The position numbers and the translations under genes were made by a program. 64,000 nucleotides of DNA. It comes from Biscogniauxia marginata (lineage: Eukaryota > Ascomycota > Sordariomycetes > Xylariales > Xylariaceae). Where the stretch lies: the NCBI GenBank assembly GCA_022695795.1, contig MU404120.1:124001-188000 (forward strand), read 5' to 3'. Shown here in pieces: positions 35,625 to 48,173 of this stretch; position 1 is the first letter of the stretch; every line of letters begins with the position of its first letter. The notes under the pieces are model-generated. The model had not been told where the DNA came from, did not search any database, and worked only from the letters and a program-made list of their open reading frames with translations.

Positions 35625-36218
35625 TTGGATGATCTCAATGACGGCTGTTCTTCCAAACTTTAGTTATATCACTATCAGCCAGTCCGCCACCAATGGGGGT
35701 CTAGCTTGAATGCACTTCCCATTTCAAGCAAAAGATAAACATTTCCTTACATAAAATGTTATTCAATTAAGTTGAAGGATGTTAAGGAATTGTTGCATTG
35801 CCTCACATACCAAAGGAGAAGATCTTGTGTATGTAACATGGACGCTGCCGCGGCATTGCGGGCAGTTCATACTGGGATGGTTTTATGTATTCATTCTAGG
35901 TCACAACATGATTCAGGCTATAATTCTACACCGGATCGATCTATATTGCCATTGAGTTTCAGAGAAAAGTTCATTTACTTAGCTGACATGGCGTTAAGAT
36001 ATTGCGACGACCACAGAAATTGGCGTGCATCTCTACTCAGTAGGTACAGATGGTCAGGTCGGCTGGCACGCCCCGGGCATCAAGTAATGGTATAATTGCT
36101 TGTAATTATAACTAATGCCGGAAATCCATATGTGTGGTCGTGTGATCAATTCGAACGCCGACGCTATGCGATATATGATGGAAACAACATGCACACTCTG
36201 TGGGAATACGCGGTCGCA
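35625..36218. other. Intergenic between tRNA-Glu and the ELYS-like gene
   Basis: About 600 bases. Open frames at 35772-36095 and 36096-36353 (plus) run into the 3' end of the ELYS-like gene and show no domain. I see nothing else. Confidence 0.5.
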
Positions 36219-37220
36219 TTAAGCCTGCACACGACCGCCACTGCCCTTCTTGAAACCCTCAAGCACGACAGCCCAGGTTCCCTTTTCCCCTCTGAAGGAG
36301 GCGTTGCCGGTAGCGATCCTCCGCATCAAGAGCGTATCCTTGGCGACGTTTAGCCTCTTAGCCTCGCCGCTCTCCAGGCACTCGGTAAACCATGTCTCCT
36401 CCTCAGCGTCGAACGGGAGACTCGTTAGCTCGAAAGCCCTCTCGGCAGACTCGTCATCGCGTGCCGAGTCTAACACGGAGAAGACTAACTTCTGGAAGAG
36501 CCGGCGGCGCATGAAGTCGGCGTGGGATCGCGAGAAGTCGAATGCTTCGGTGACGTTGGACCGTGCGAGCGCTTCGAACAGCAGCTCGAGAGCCGGCGAG
36601 GACTGGATTATTGGTTGGACGGTGTGGTAATAAGCCAAAGGCAGCGTATAATCTCCATCCTTGGAGTGGCGCACGAGAACGGTGAGGATGTCGTCGGCGA
36701 ATTCGGAGACCAGCGAAGGGTGGGTGAGGTGTTCGAGGGCAAGCTCGAAGCTCTGGGCGTCCATGTACCACAGACCTTTCATAAAGATCTGGTATCTCAG
36801 GGGGATGCCGGCTCTCGAAGCGAAGGTCTCGGCCTTGCTGTCATGGCCGAGGGCGTCGAGGTCTAGGAGGAGGTAGTAGATTAGGGAGAGCTTGTGGTGG
36901 ACGGTGATACTGTTGCTCTCGCAGATCTGCTCGTGCAATTGTCGAAGGGCGTTTTCGTTCTTGGGAGGGTAATTGCTGCAAGCTGGAATGCGGGAACCAA
37001 TCCGTGTTAATCATAACACAGGCACAACAAGCAGGCAGTCTATAGACTGGGATTGCCATAGCATACCTTTTGGCAGATTCAAGGCGTTCAAGACACGGTC
37101 GACGAAGAGAGAGCCCTCGAGGGCCTTGCGGGAGGCTTCGACTTGTTGAGCGAATGCGCGATTGTACGGAAAGGGGTTCAACGAGCCGAATATTCGGTCG
37201 AATTGCGAGAAGTCGATCAT
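36219..37220 (-). CDS. ELYS-like nuclear pore protein, two exons
   Basis: Exons 37220-37067 and 36982-36219 on the minus strand join in phase to give 305 residues; the intron is 84 bases with GTATGC and CAG ends. The protein starts MIDFSQFDRIFGS and is almost wholly alpha-helical (LSLIYYLLLDLDALGHDSKA, AETFASRAGIPLRYQIFMKG, YWYMD-type repeats, SFELALEHLTHPSLV). That matches the ELYS/Mel-28 nucleoporin domain; fungal versions (Ely5-type) are small and lack the animal beta-propeller and AT-hook parts. It would sit at the nuclear side of the pore next to the Nup107-160 complex. It is divergent from SMC4 across 465 bases. The family call rests on the overall domain look, not on a single catalytic motif. 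Confidence 0.8.
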
Positions 37221-37685
37221 TCTGTCCTCTTGTTCTGTCCTCTTGTTCTGTAGCGTTGCGCAACGAAATGGTGAAGATGCTGGTAAATAAAGTCCAATAG
37301 ACGGTACACTACCTACAGCTTCCAATTACTGCGAGTTATGATTAGCCCGGATAATTGTCGGAGGAAGCTCCAGCGCGTTGCGATTAGCTGATAACACGCC
37401 CAAGCTGCCTCTAAAAGTGGAGAACTACCAGGGACCCAACGGGGATTAATGCACACCATTTTTTGGCGGGGGAGTCACCGCCACCCTTTCTTTTTGTTTA
37501 CTATTTACTTTCTGATCAACGAAACCTTCTAAGCTACGACAACACCAAACGGAAATATTCGCGACGACTGATCCCCGGGCCGACTGATGTGATTAATGAT
37601 TTGACGACCGGGTATACTCCTGACACGATACCCACACAATTCGACTTCGACAAAATTTACTGTAGCAACTGTTCGAATCCCCATA
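37221..37685. promoter_or_regulatory. Shared divergent promoter, ELYS-like gene and SMC4
   Basis: Only 465 bases separate the two start codons, which point away from each other. The region holds a CT/T-rich stretch at 37456-37515 towards SMC4. Both products work on chromatin or the nuclear envelope during division, so shared cell-cycle control is possible but is inference. Confidence 0.45.
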
Positions 37686-40600
37686 ATGTCGGGACGACCA
37701 TCCCGTCGCGCTGCGGCGACCCGACGCGCCGCGATTATCGAGTCCGACGACGACGACGAGGTCGCAGAGACCACAAAGAAGATAAAAGAAGATAGCGAGG
37801 ACGATTTTACTCCAGAGGTCCCAACACAAAGCTCACGTCGCCAGACCCAGAGCAGAAGAAAATCAGCTGCACCGTCTTCCACCGCTTCCGCCGCTTCAAC
37901 TCCGGCGCCGCGCCGAGGCCGTCCAAAGAAGAGTATCGCATCCGAATCCACTGAGCAGAGTGAACTGCTTGACCCCGACCAGTCAACCGCCACGGTTGTG
38001 CCGCCGGAGTCGTCACGCCGGGGCCGGGCGAAGAAGAGTATTGCGCCCGAACCGGCAGAGCAGAGCGAGGTGCTCGACCCAGACCAGTCTACTGCCACGG
38101 TGGTGAGGCCAGAGTCGCCCACAAAAACCTCTACTGTCCGAAAGAGGAAGAGTGTTGCGCCGAGGAAATCCAGAGCCAGTGTCGATGCCAGCAAAGAATC
38201 CACCCCGGAGACCCAGGCCAACTCTAGTAGGGTGCATACGCCCGCTGGGTCTGAGGAGCCATCCGAGCTTGCCGGCTCGCCGCTCGCTGATATCACCCAC
38301 CAAAGCGTCAACGAGCAGAGATCACCTGCCGCCGACGAGAACATCACCCAGGTCAAGCCTATCAAGGCCATGGACACCATCTTGGAGAAGCCGATGGATA
38401 TCGTCCTGAAGTCGCGTCAGATGCCCCCGCCTGTCGTTGAGGAGACCGGCCCCAAGCCCCGAATCGTTATTACCTACCTTATCTTGAACAACTTCAAGAG
38501 TTATGCTGGCAGACAGGAGGTCGGGCCTTTCCACTCGTCCTTCTCCTCCGTAGTGGGACCTAATGGCTCTGGAAAGTCCAATGTCATCGACTCTCTGCTG
38601 TTTGTATTTGGTTTCAGGGCGAGCAAGATGCGACAGGGGAAAATTTCGGCCCTGATTCACAACTCGGCAGCACACCCAAATCTTGATCACTGTGAGGTTG
38701 CCGTACATTTCCAGGAAGTTATAGATCTGGTTTGTCACAACCTGCTCTTATTAACACTTGCGCTTGGCATGCTGACTAGACTCTAGCCTGGTGGTGGAGC
38801 TGAGGTTATTCCCAACTCCCAGCTTGTCATTTCAAGAAGGGCCTTTAAAAACAATGCGAGCAAGTACTACATCGACGGCAAAGAGTCCAACTTCACTACT
38901 GTCACCACCCTTCTCCGCGATCGGGGGATTGACCTCGACCACAAGCGTTTCTTGATCTTGCAAGGTGAGGTCGAGTCGATCGCCCAGATGAAGCCCAAGG
39001 CTGCCAATGAGCACGAGGATGGCCTGCTCGAGTATCTCGAGGATATTATTGGTACCTCGAAATACAAGACTCCCATTGAAGAATCCGCCACCGAAGTCGA
39101 GACTCTCAACGAAATCTGTATGGAGAAGAGCGGTCGCGTTCAACACGTAGAGAAGGAGAAGAACAGCCTAGAGGATAAGAAGAACAAGGCATTGGCTTTC
39201 ATTCGAGACGAAAATAATCTGGCTCTCAAACAGTCCGCACTCTACCAGCTCTACATCAGTGAATGTAATGACAATGTAGCCGTCACCGAAGAAGCTGTCA
39301 GTCAGATGCAAGCCCAGCTTGATGACGAGCTAGAAAAGCATCAGGGCAACGAGCAGGTCATCAAGCAGCTTCAAAAGGCTTACTCGAAAGGAAGTAAGGA
39401 GTTTGAAGCTCAGGAGAAAAATGTCCAGGCCCTAGTAAAGGAGGCTTCTAAGTTCGAGCAGGAGAGGGTCAAGTTTGACGAGAAGCGCAAATTCTTGACT
39501 GATAAACAGAAGAAACTGGAGAAGACAATCGTTAATGCCGAGAAGTCTACAGCAGACGCGGAGGAAACTATCGAGCAATGTACCGAGGATATCACTTCGC
39601 GTGCTGAAGAAATTGCTGCTCTCGAGCGGCGTGTGCAGGAAGAGGAGGCCAAGCTCGCCACAATTCGAGACAGCCTGAAGGGCAAGACCCAAGTATTCTC
39701 TGACCAGATCGCAGCTAAACAGAAATCTCTGGAGCCTTGGAAGGAGAAGATTAACCAGAAGCAGTCTGCAATTGCTGTTGCAGAGTCTGAGATGGCTATC
39801 CTGGAGGAGAAGGCTAACGCTGGTGCTGTTGCACTCGAGGAAATACATGCAAAGATCGCCGCTATTGAGGAAGGCCGTACCGCTAAATTAACCGACCTCG
39901 AAGAGTGCCAAGCCGAGAAAGCAAAGCTTGAGAAGGAAGCAAAGAAGCTTGAAGCCGAACTCGAGAACCTTTCGCAGATGGAGCCCAAGATTCGTTCCAA
40001 GGTGTCGAATGCGCGACAGAAGGCAGATGAGGCTAGGTCTAGCCTTTCCCAGACACAGAACCGCGGCAACGTTCTCACGGCATTGATGCGAATGAAGGAG
40101 TCTGGTAGAATCGAAGGGTTTCACGGGCGTCTTGGAAACCTCGGTACCATTGACCAGAAATACGATGTTGCCATATCCACCGCATGCGGTGCCCTTAACA
40201 ATTTCGTCACAGACACAGTTGAAGCTGGGCAGCAGTGTATCGAGTATCTCTGCAAGACGAACCTCGGACGAGGCAACTTCACCTGCTTAGACAAGTTGCG
40301 TGTAGGTAACCTGCAACCCATTCAAACGCCCGAAAATGCGCCGCGGTTATTCGACCTCGTCAAGGCTAAGGAGGACAAGTTCCGGCCCGCCTTTTATCAC
40401 GTCCTCAAAGACACGTTGGTAGCCAACGACCTTGCCCAAGCAAATAGAATCGCGTATGGCGCTACGAGATGGCGGGTAGTCACACTTGACGGCGAGCTCA
40501 TTGACATCAGTGGTACTATGTCTGGTGGTGGCTCCACTGTTAAAAAGGGCCTGATGTCGAGCAAGCTTGTGGCAGACACGACTAAGGAGCAGGTTGTCAA

Positions 40601-42397
40601 GCTTGAGACCGACCGTGACACCATCGAGCAGAAGTTCCAGGAGTTCCAAGACCATCAACGAGAGCTTGAAACACGCCTTAGGTACTTAAAGGACCAGATC
40701 CCTCACCTGGACACCAAGATGCAGAAGATCGGCCTCGAAGTTCAGAGCGCGGAGAAGAACCTTGCAGATGCTCGACGACGGGTCAAGGAGTTGGGCAAGG
40801 AACATCAGCCGTCCCAGTCTGACGACAACAGAGTAGCTGTTTTGCAAAAGGAGATTGCCAAGCTAAATAAGGAAGTATCAAGGTTGCACACTGAGACCGA
40901 GGGCGTGGAAGCCGAGATCAAGGAACTGCAGGACAAGATCATGGAAGTAGGTGGTGAGAAACTTCGCGCCCAGAGGACCAAGGTCGATGCCATCAAGGAG
41001 GAAATCTCCTCTCATAACGAAGAAACCTCCAATGCCGAAGTTAAAAGGGCCAAGGCGGAAAAATCAAAGATGAAGCTCGAGAAGGATCATGCTAAGGCAT
41101 CCAAGGAGTTGCAGGCCGCGATACGGGACCTTGAGAAACTCGAAGAAGAGGTTGAGAACCAAGGTAGCAAATCCGAGTCCTTGAACGCCCGCGTAGAAGA
41201 AGCAGAGGAGGAGCTCGGTGCCAAGAAGAAGGAATTGGCCGGACTTAAGGCCGAACTGGACGAGAAGGCGTCGGAGCTCAACGAGACACGTGCGATTGAG
41301 ATCGAAATGCGCAACAAACTTGAAGAGAACCAGAAGGCCCTTGTCGAGAACCAGAAGCGCCTCCGCTACTGGGATGAGAAGCTGAACAAACTTGTCCTTC
41401 AGAATGTTAGCGACCTCAGTGGTGAATCGCAAGCTAAGAAGACCTCTAAAGAAGCTCAAAAACCTACGGAGAAAGAGGGCGAAGACCAGCAGGAAGGGGC
41501 GGAAGAAGAGCGTGAAGAAGAGCCCGAGGAGTCGCCCGAGGAACAACCCCAAGAGCTTCCACGTTTCACGGCGGACGAGCTGAAAGATATGAGTAAGGAG
41601 AGACTGAAGGCGGAGATTGCTGCGCTCGAGGAAAAGACGCAGAATGTCAACGTTGACGTCAGCGTTCTTTCAGAGTACCGCCGCCGCGTTGAGGAACATG
41701 CTGCCCGGTCTTCTGACTTAGCTAGCGCGGTACAGCAACGTGACGCGGCCAAGAAACGTTGTGATGACCTTCGTCGGCTCCGACTTGAAGGATTTATGGA
41801 GGGCTTCAGTACGATCTCGCTTCGCCTGAAAGAAATGTACCAGATGATTACGATGGGTGGCAATGCCGAGCTAGAACTTGTAGACAGTCTAGATCCCTTC
41901 AGCGAGGGAATTCTGTTCTCGGTTATGCCGCCAAAGAAGAGCTGGAAGAACATCAGCAACCTCAGTGGCGGCGAGAAAACACTGTCGAGCTTGGCGCTGG
42001 TGTTCGCGTTGCATCACTACAAGCCGACGCCGCTGTATGTCATGGATGAGATCGACGCGGCCCTGGATTTCAGGAATGTGAGTTTAGATTGTCATTTCCC
42101 CATCGCGATCGCCCGCCCGACCCCTGCCATTATATATACTATTTGGGAAAAATATTTGTCTCTAACTCCCATATACCGCAGGTATCGATCGTGGCGAACT
42201 ATATCAAGGAGCGGACCAAGAACGCCCAGTTCGTGGTCATCTCCCTGCGGAACAACATGTTCGAGCTCGCCGCGCGGCTGGTCGGCGTGTACAAGGTCAA
42301 CCACATGACCAAGAGCGTGGCCATCGAGAACCGCGACTTCATCTCCCGCGGCGCCGTGGCGAGGCAGCCGGGCCCTGCTCAGACTACGACTTCGTGA
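37686..42397 (+). CDS. SMC4: Condensin subunit SMC4, three exons
   Basis: Exons 37686-38729, 38787-42077 and 42182-42397 give 1516 residues with intact phases. An N-terminal 250-residue Ser/Pro/Lys-rich tail (repeats of RGRPKKSIA and LDPDQSTATVV) precedes the ATPase head: LILNNFKSYAG, Walker A GPNGSGKSNVIDSLLFVFG (about 291), and FLILQGEVESIAQMKPKA. Long coiled coils flank the hinge at about 790-905 (RIEGFHGRLGNLG, CGALNNFVTDT, GRGNFTCLDKL). The C-terminal head has the signature NLSGGEKTLSSLALVFALH (about 1407) and Walker B LYVMDEIDAALD (about 1432), finishing with VGVYKVNHMTKSV. With SMC2 and non-SMC subunits it forms condensin, which compacts mitotic chromosomes. The tail's repeated motifs look like phosphorylation targets. 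Confidence 0.97.
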
Positions 42398-43038
42398 TGA
42401 CAAGGCCGGCGGGGATGGATGGTTGGTTGTATAGAGTGGGGTTCCCCCCCCCCTCCTTTGTGTGTGTGTGTGTGTGTAGGGGGGGGACATGGCAAGGCGT
42501 GTTAACGAATTCTGTAGGGGTTATGACCTGGGCGGTTGACGACGAAATCGAATTATGATCATGAGATGGGTGGGGGTTCATCTAGGTCTGGTAATGAATA
42601 GCTCGGGCCTTAAAGGGGATCGCTTGTTTGGAATATATATTGTTGACTCTTCTTCGTCGTGTTCATGAGCATTATACTACTTGACTTATAATTGTGATCC
42701 ATCCGACCCTTGTTAGTCTCATTTCCCTCATCCCTTTTCCCGATATATAAACATACGACGTAGACGCGAGATGGGGGCTTGTTCGAGCTTCCACTTTACC
42801 AATTTCAATCTATTTTTTCGGAATACAGTAGTTATATTAACGTATTAGAAGCTGATATACCATTGTGACCTTTTACGATATCCACGTGCGTTACATTCAT
42901 GACATACGAGATACTCGATTCTCATAGCTCGACCGAACACCCCCCCTTTGCTCCCACGAACAACTCGAAAAGTGAAACGCTCAAGTACCATTTACAAAAG
43001 TAGTGCATAGATGTAGCATTCGAACTACTTCGTTCAAG
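42398..43038. other. Convergent intergenic, SMC4 and uncharacterised gene
   Basis: Holds 3' flanking DNA of both genes, with a C run and a (TG)9 microsatellite at 42459-42477. No gene seen. Confidence 0.5.
42459..42477. repeat. (TG)9 microsatellite
   Basis: Nine TG units plus one T just after a C-rich run in the SMC4 3' flank. Confidence 0.75.
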
Positions 43039-44196
43039 CTACCCTGAATACCTAGACTTCGTTACATGTGTGATCAAGTGGAGGTTTGGCCGTCCTAGTT
43101 CCCGGGCGGTACGCCTGACACGGGCATACAGGTCAGAATATTGCCTGTTTAGCCCGTTCCGGGTGCCTGTCCTTGCCAGCAGGGAATTCCATTTGGGAAT
43201 GTACCGATCTGCAGCAGGGCCCAGGTCTCTGTAGCAGGTATAGTGCACATGAACTCGGCGACCTATTAGCTCTACGGTTGATTCCGAATCCGAATGGCAC
43301 TTCGAGCAAACGGTGATATCGGTTTTACGACCCATCGTACTACTCCACCGTACCCCCCGAGACCCCTCGTGACGGCTTGACCTAAAAAATAAACATAGTT
43401 GTACCTTAGGAAATCCGTCGTCGTCCTCAAACCATGGTCCCTTAATAGTTAAGCTCATATGGGGGCAGCCAGTGAGCCTTAGCGAACAAGTCTCTCGATC
43501 CGTACTGTAGCTGATTTCTTGCTTCTGCAAGAAAGCTCCCTTGTCGAAGTATATCTCGCTCGACCATGCATACCCGGGACCGTTATGGCAAAAGCTAGTA
43601 TTACCGCTACACGATAATTCCGGGATAAAGGCAACCTTGACGTCGGGATCGAGCCGGCGACGGACGCAATCTAGGTGGTAGAAGGCAAGGTGGTAGGGCA
43701 TTGTCGGGTGTATAGGCACGAGAGTGTTGAACGATCGTGAGTCGAACGGCAGTTCCGTGTAGAACAGGGATGGAGGTTCAGGTTCGGGCCCATGTTCCTT
43801 GGCCCAAGAATCGCTAAATAGAAGAAACGGCTCAGATGTATGTTCTGACGCCGTTTCGGGGCTGTACACAACCGACAGGGAGGAAAATATTCCTAATGCC
43901 GCTTCTGGGGAAAATGCATCCCGCAGCCAGGAGAAGATGCGACCGAAGCAGCCCGGCTCCTGCGCCTTCGGAGGGAGAAGTGGATTCCGGTAGATTGGTG
44001 ACTGCGATGGGTTATGTCGGTGGCAGCCTCGGTGGAAAGGGCCGACGCTGTGGGAATGACAAACGCAAAGGGAATGGCAAACGCATGGTAGCTGGCCATA
44101 CCACCAAACTTCCCGGTCTACCTTGGTGTTTAACGAGGACAAGGTCTTCGTGGATTTGTCGTCCATGGTTGTGACGTACTGGGCGAGTGGTTCCAC
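43039..44196 (-). CDS. Uncharacterised fungal protein with C-terminal Cys-pair segment
   Basis: A 385-residue open frame that I do not recognise as a named family. The first 60 residues are Cys/His-rich (CVCHSLCVCHSHSVG) and may in part be intron or leader sequence, so the true start is uncertain; an internal start such as the Met at MPYHLAFYHLDCV is less likely because coding-like sequence starts earlier. The middle has PFDSRSFNTLVPIHP and a Cys-containing block CSLRLTGCPHMSLTIKGPW. Near the C-terminus VCSKCHSDSESTVEL is followed by HVHYTCYRDLGPAADRYIPKW, an arrangement that could bind zinc. The RDLG-x(n)-W ending recalls lineage-specific Sordariomycete proteins of unknown role, from memory only. 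No signal peptide or membrane helix. Confidence 0.55.
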   Translation of the reverse strand: MEPLAQYVTTMDDKSTKTLSSLNTKVDREVWWYGQLPCVCHSLCVCHSHSVGPFHRGCHRHNPSQSPIYRNPLLPPKAQEPGCFGRIFSWLRDAFSPEAALGIFSSLSVVYSPETASEHTSEPFLLFSDSWAKEHGPEPEPPSLFYTELPFDSRSFNTLVPIHPTMPYHLAFYHLDCVRRRLDPDVKVAFIPELSCSGNTSFCHNGPGYAWSSEIYFDKGAFLQKQEISYSTDRETCSLRLTGCPHMSLTIKGPWFEDDDGFPKVQLCLFFRSSRHEGSRGVRWSSTMGRKTDITVCSKCHSDSESTVELIGRRVHVHYTCYRDLGPAADRYIPKWNSLLARTGTRNGLNRQYSDLYARVRRTARELGRPNLHLITHVTKSRYSG

Positions 44197-45243
44197 TCGA
44201 TATATTGGCCCCTACCGTTATACTCCCTCACTGGTGCTCGAAGGACATGAATCAAGGTTGCAAGAAATAGACTCTCTGAGTTACACATGCTCGGGTGCTT
44301 TTATACGCCCCCACCACACATTGCACTGTTCCTATGGCGAGCAGGTTTTCGTGCCTCAAACTCTAAGAGAGAGAGGCTTGCCCAGTCCTCTTAGATGTGA
44401 CGGCGGTATCCACTGTGACAGCGAATGTAAAGTACGAAGCGGTGCCGAGAGTTTGTGATTGAGCTCGCCCATCTGCAGCCGGAGGGGAGCCACGATTTGT
44501 TTCACTCCGTGAGGTCTAATACCATTAATACACCGAAGGCTACTCAGACGAAGCCGATCTGGATGACTGGCTTATTAGGTGATAGGTGGGCACACCTCGG
44601 CCATATCGCACAACGCGGGAGACAGGTACGAGATGCCGGTGATTGTGTGCGAACTCCATTTGGACAGTTGTAGCATTCCGAAGCTAGCGGTGCGATGACT
44701 GTTGGTGGAATATATGAAGGCGACCATCAATGACGGCTGTTGATGATAGCAAGTGTGCTTGAATGGTTGCCAATGATACGGAGAACCTAGCCGAAGGCCG
44801 TATGCTAAATCATTTCACCAGCGACAAGCACATATAGAAATTCTCATATACAGGTATCCAGTGCGCCGATTACGTTTGCGAGTCCTGGCTTCTTGTTAAA
44901 CTACTGGGGTGTGACGTTCTGGCTGGAGTTGAGAACAAAGCCGACACCCTAGCCGAAATCTAGAGCCAGGGTTAGGTGCAGCTGCTATACGCTCGTTACG
45001 AAGGATGCACTTGCAAGAGTGACCGTCCAGAGGAGAATGTCTGCAAGGGAGCAGGTTCGAATGTCCCAAGCACCCATGAATCTTGTTGAGATAGGGGATA
45101 CTCGTAGGCCGCTGATGCGAGCATGGTTTCATGTTCTTGCCCCTTTGTTCCGTTACTGCATAACTAGCCCGTAACTATAGCGCGATAGGTTTTGTGAAAG
45201 CTGTAAATCTCTCAATATATAGTCTCCCCGATTGCCACGCCCA
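44197..45243. other. Intergenic at the left edge of the candidate cluster
   Basis: About 1 kb. Short frames at 44123-44458, 44455-44673 and 44896-45132 have no domain. Near 45051 the sequence GGTTCGAATGTCC looks like a tRNA B box, but no cloverleaf surrounds it. Confidence 0.45.
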
Positions 45244-46439
45244 TTAGCTAATGACACACACGACCTTGCCCTTCGTCTGATTGTTCTCGAGAAGCTCGTG
45301 CGCCTCGTTTACACGGTCCCAGGGCACCACGCGCTCAACAACGTGCTGGAATCGCCCATTCACGAGCCCAGGCAACACATCCGCCTCGAAAAAGTCACGG
45401 AGTTGGGCTTGATACTCCAAGCTGCGAGATCTGAGTTGACTCCCCTGGACTCGAGCGCGCTTGGTCAGGAAGCCGGCAATGTTGACGTTGGCCGACGTGA
45501 TAGGCCCGTCTAGCCAGCCAAGTTGCACAACGCGGCCATCAAGGGCTAGCACATCAAGGTTTGACTCTAGGTACGGGCCACCTAGGAAGTCGATGACGAG
45601 ATCGATGCCGTGGCCGTCGTTTATGGCCTTGATCTCGTTTGCCCAGCTACGCTTGTCGGGGTGCTGCGACATGTCCACGGCACCTGTGGCCCCGAGCTTG
45701 TCCATGATAAATGCACACTTGTCTTGCTTGCGGGCAGTGGCGAAGACTCTGGGCGCGGGTGAGTCTGGCGAATCGATCAGATGGGCATGTTTGGAGAGCT
45801 GAATGCCCGCAACAGCTACAGCTGACGCGCCCGCGTGCCATAGGATGGAGCGTGTGGTCTCGGCACTGTACTGACCGATGAAGTGAAGGGCTTGCATGGC
45901 AGTGAACCATGTCTGTGTTTAGTAACAGTCCATCAGCAAAATTCAAATTGTAAAATCAGTGAATGAAGGCCGGTTAGTGTACCTCGCAGAGTCCACCGGC
46001 CTGTTCGAAAGAGAGCTCCTTTGGCTTCTTAATGAGCATTCTCTTGTTGACGTTGACGTATTCTGCATATCCACCCCCATAGAGCAGCCCAAACACCTCG
46101 TCACCAACCTTCCACTCATCCTTTTCGGCCGTATCGTCCTCACCCAGCCGAGATATGACGCCACTGAACTCTAGACCCATGATTTTGGTCAGATGAGAGA
46201 TCCCCGGATATTTACCGTCACGCTGCAAGATATCACCGCGATTCACACCAAAGGCCTTGACTTTTATGAGGCACTCTCCGGAGCTCACGACCGGAATTGG
46301 AGTGAATTCATTTATAAAGAGAGCCGAAGCTGGTCCAGCTCCGTCCTTGACATCGACCTAGGAGAAAACGAGTTAGCGGCGACTTGACCAGAGGCGTGGG
46401 AAGCCATGGGGGACTCACAGCTCGCATGAATTCAGCCAT
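45244..46439 (-). CDS. Quinone oxidoreductase, PIG3/zeta-crystallin type, three exons
   Basis: Minus-strand exons 46439-46419 (only seven codons, MAEFMRA), 46357-45983 and 45912-45244 give 354 residues in phase. It is a zinc-free medium-chain dehydrogenase/reductase. The catalytic GroES-like part has VKAFGVNRGDILQRDGKYPG and GLEFSGVISRLGE, then WKVGDEVFGLLYGGGYAEYV and LCETWFTAMQAL. The NAD(P)H-binding part shows LWHAGASAVAVAGIQLSK (a variant of the GASGVG loop), LGATGAVDM, DLVIDFLGGPYLESNL and DGRVVQLGW. Such enzymes reduce quinones or enones in the cytosol using NADPH. It is the leftmost enzyme of the candidate isocyanide cluster and faces the same way as the laccase and isocyanide synthase genes, but it could equally be an unrelated neighbour. 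Confidence 0.92.
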
Positions 46440-48173
46440 AGTTCTTGATAGTTGGCTCCGTCGGAGTTATCGCCTATAGGTTAAAAATTGTAACGAGTTT
46501 GACCGAAGGAAGGCCTGCGGAACATGCAAAAAACGAGTTCTTGCGTCGCAATTCTGCTCTACCTTTGTGGCAAGACAGTTGCAAAATAGTAGAATTAAAT
46601 AAGAGTCGGAAATCGAGAGAGTGAACACCATCTCGAATTCCAAATCGAGCGTGTACGCAGTGAGCTAGAATTAAACCTAGTGGCACAAGTTCTACTATCT
46701 CCTGGCGAAAGCAGGATGAAGATTCGGTAAGCTGACTGCAAGATAATCTTGTTACACCGTACTACACGAAACAAAAATACTGGAAGGAATTTGTCATGAA
46801 AATATTGCTGAAGATAAATCAGTTAAGTGTTGCGAACAAGCCAAAGAGAGGCTAAGCGTGTGTTATGGTAGCTAGCGGTGTCTACGGAACTATCACAAAG
46901 GTATAAACTGTGGAACCTGGAGTATCACATCTGGTGCCCCGAGGAGCTGGAGATACTGTCCCACCTAGATCAGTACTTCCACACCACTATGAGCTGCCCG
47001 AACGTGGTACGCGGATCCTGCATATACCACCGGAAGTTTCAAAACCACGGCACTAGACTCGAATTTACATGTGGTTGAACGAAAGAGCCGCTCCATGTTG
47101 TACGATGCTGGGAGACACTTGCCTTTTTAAGTAAATAGTTCAGCCGGCGACTACGGACAGGTGGAAGCTGATGGGCTCGGAGGGTTTCTGGGATTACCTC
47201 GGAGCTATTGGCTTTTACCGGGATATTTCCCCTAGATACACAGAAAACTGGTATTTTTACTTGCTTGAATTAGTAAGTGTGGCGATAGATTGCAAAGAGG
47301 GCGTTTAAGGGATCACTTTGGCGTTTTTGGTATTGGGATGAGGAAGTGAAAAAGACTATTACGGCAAAAGGAGAATTAACTATTATTACGCTGTAACCAT
47401 CCTCCTAAAATACAGATGTTGAACCGAGTTACATTTAAACAAGACTCGGATAATCACGAGAGAAGTTATACGAAACTAGCTAAGAACCGTCCTTAACCGA
47501 CCGAGAGAGAATATAACAGGAACGGCGAAAGCTGCACGCCTACGGACCAGATTTAAGAAATGGGTTATTACGGGAAACGAAGTAAAGTTGACTACGTACC
47601 TAAGTTTGTCTAAATATATATAGGTAGTTTAAGTTTAGCTCCTAGCCTATTACGCCCTTACGGTCCAAGAGAGGCATAGAGTATATCGATCGTTATGTGA
47701 TAAGACTCTTGACATTAAATATACCAATAACAACATCAGTAACTGAGGGACCGAGTAATTGATGGTGCGCTTCATCGAGCGTGACATATTATACCTAAGT
47801 AGGTAGAGGCAGGGGTTTTCTTGCATGTAATCCCGGGAGTTCGCGTGGGTGTCCTCGAGTTCGATAGATATGCCCTATAAACTCGAATATGGACTCTTTC
47901 AATTCTATAAGTTACAGGCTATACTGAATCACCTAACAGCAGAGATAGTGGTCCAATCAACAAGGAAATCTATTATTAATATAAACGTGTGTCATATATC
48001 AAGGTGGCAAAAGTGTACGACTTTTATTAGCTTATTGTCGGTCTTGACGTAAAATTAGCAGCACTAACCAGGTACAGATATATTATAATCTTCATTTGAT
48101 CTACCCGTGGGAAAACGAAAGAGCGAAGAAAGCTAATGAGGGAAAGAGACCCTATCACCTAGTTCTATACACA
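46440..48173. other. AT-rich intergenic, possibly decayed
   Basis: About 1.7 kb with many stops in all frames and no recognisable gene. Sequence such as 47340-47660 looks like degenerate former coding or repeat DNA, with TACCTAAG and TATATATATAGGTAG units, but I cannot assign it to an element. Confidence 0.4.

Noticed and set aside
37670..37685. GTTCGAATCCCC just before the SMC4 start
   Set aside because: Resembles a tRNA T arm, but no other arms are present; it is the SMC4 leader.
39410..40078. 222-codon minus-strand frame inside SMC4
   Set aside because: Ser/Cys/Phe-rich antisense shadow of the Glu/Lys-rich coiled coil.
45045..45070. B-box-like GGTTCGAATGTCC
   Set aside because: No cloverleaf can be drawn upstream; likely chance.
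47340..47660. Possible retroelement relic
   Set aside because: Looks degenerate, but I found no terminal repeats, target-site duplication or protein motif.
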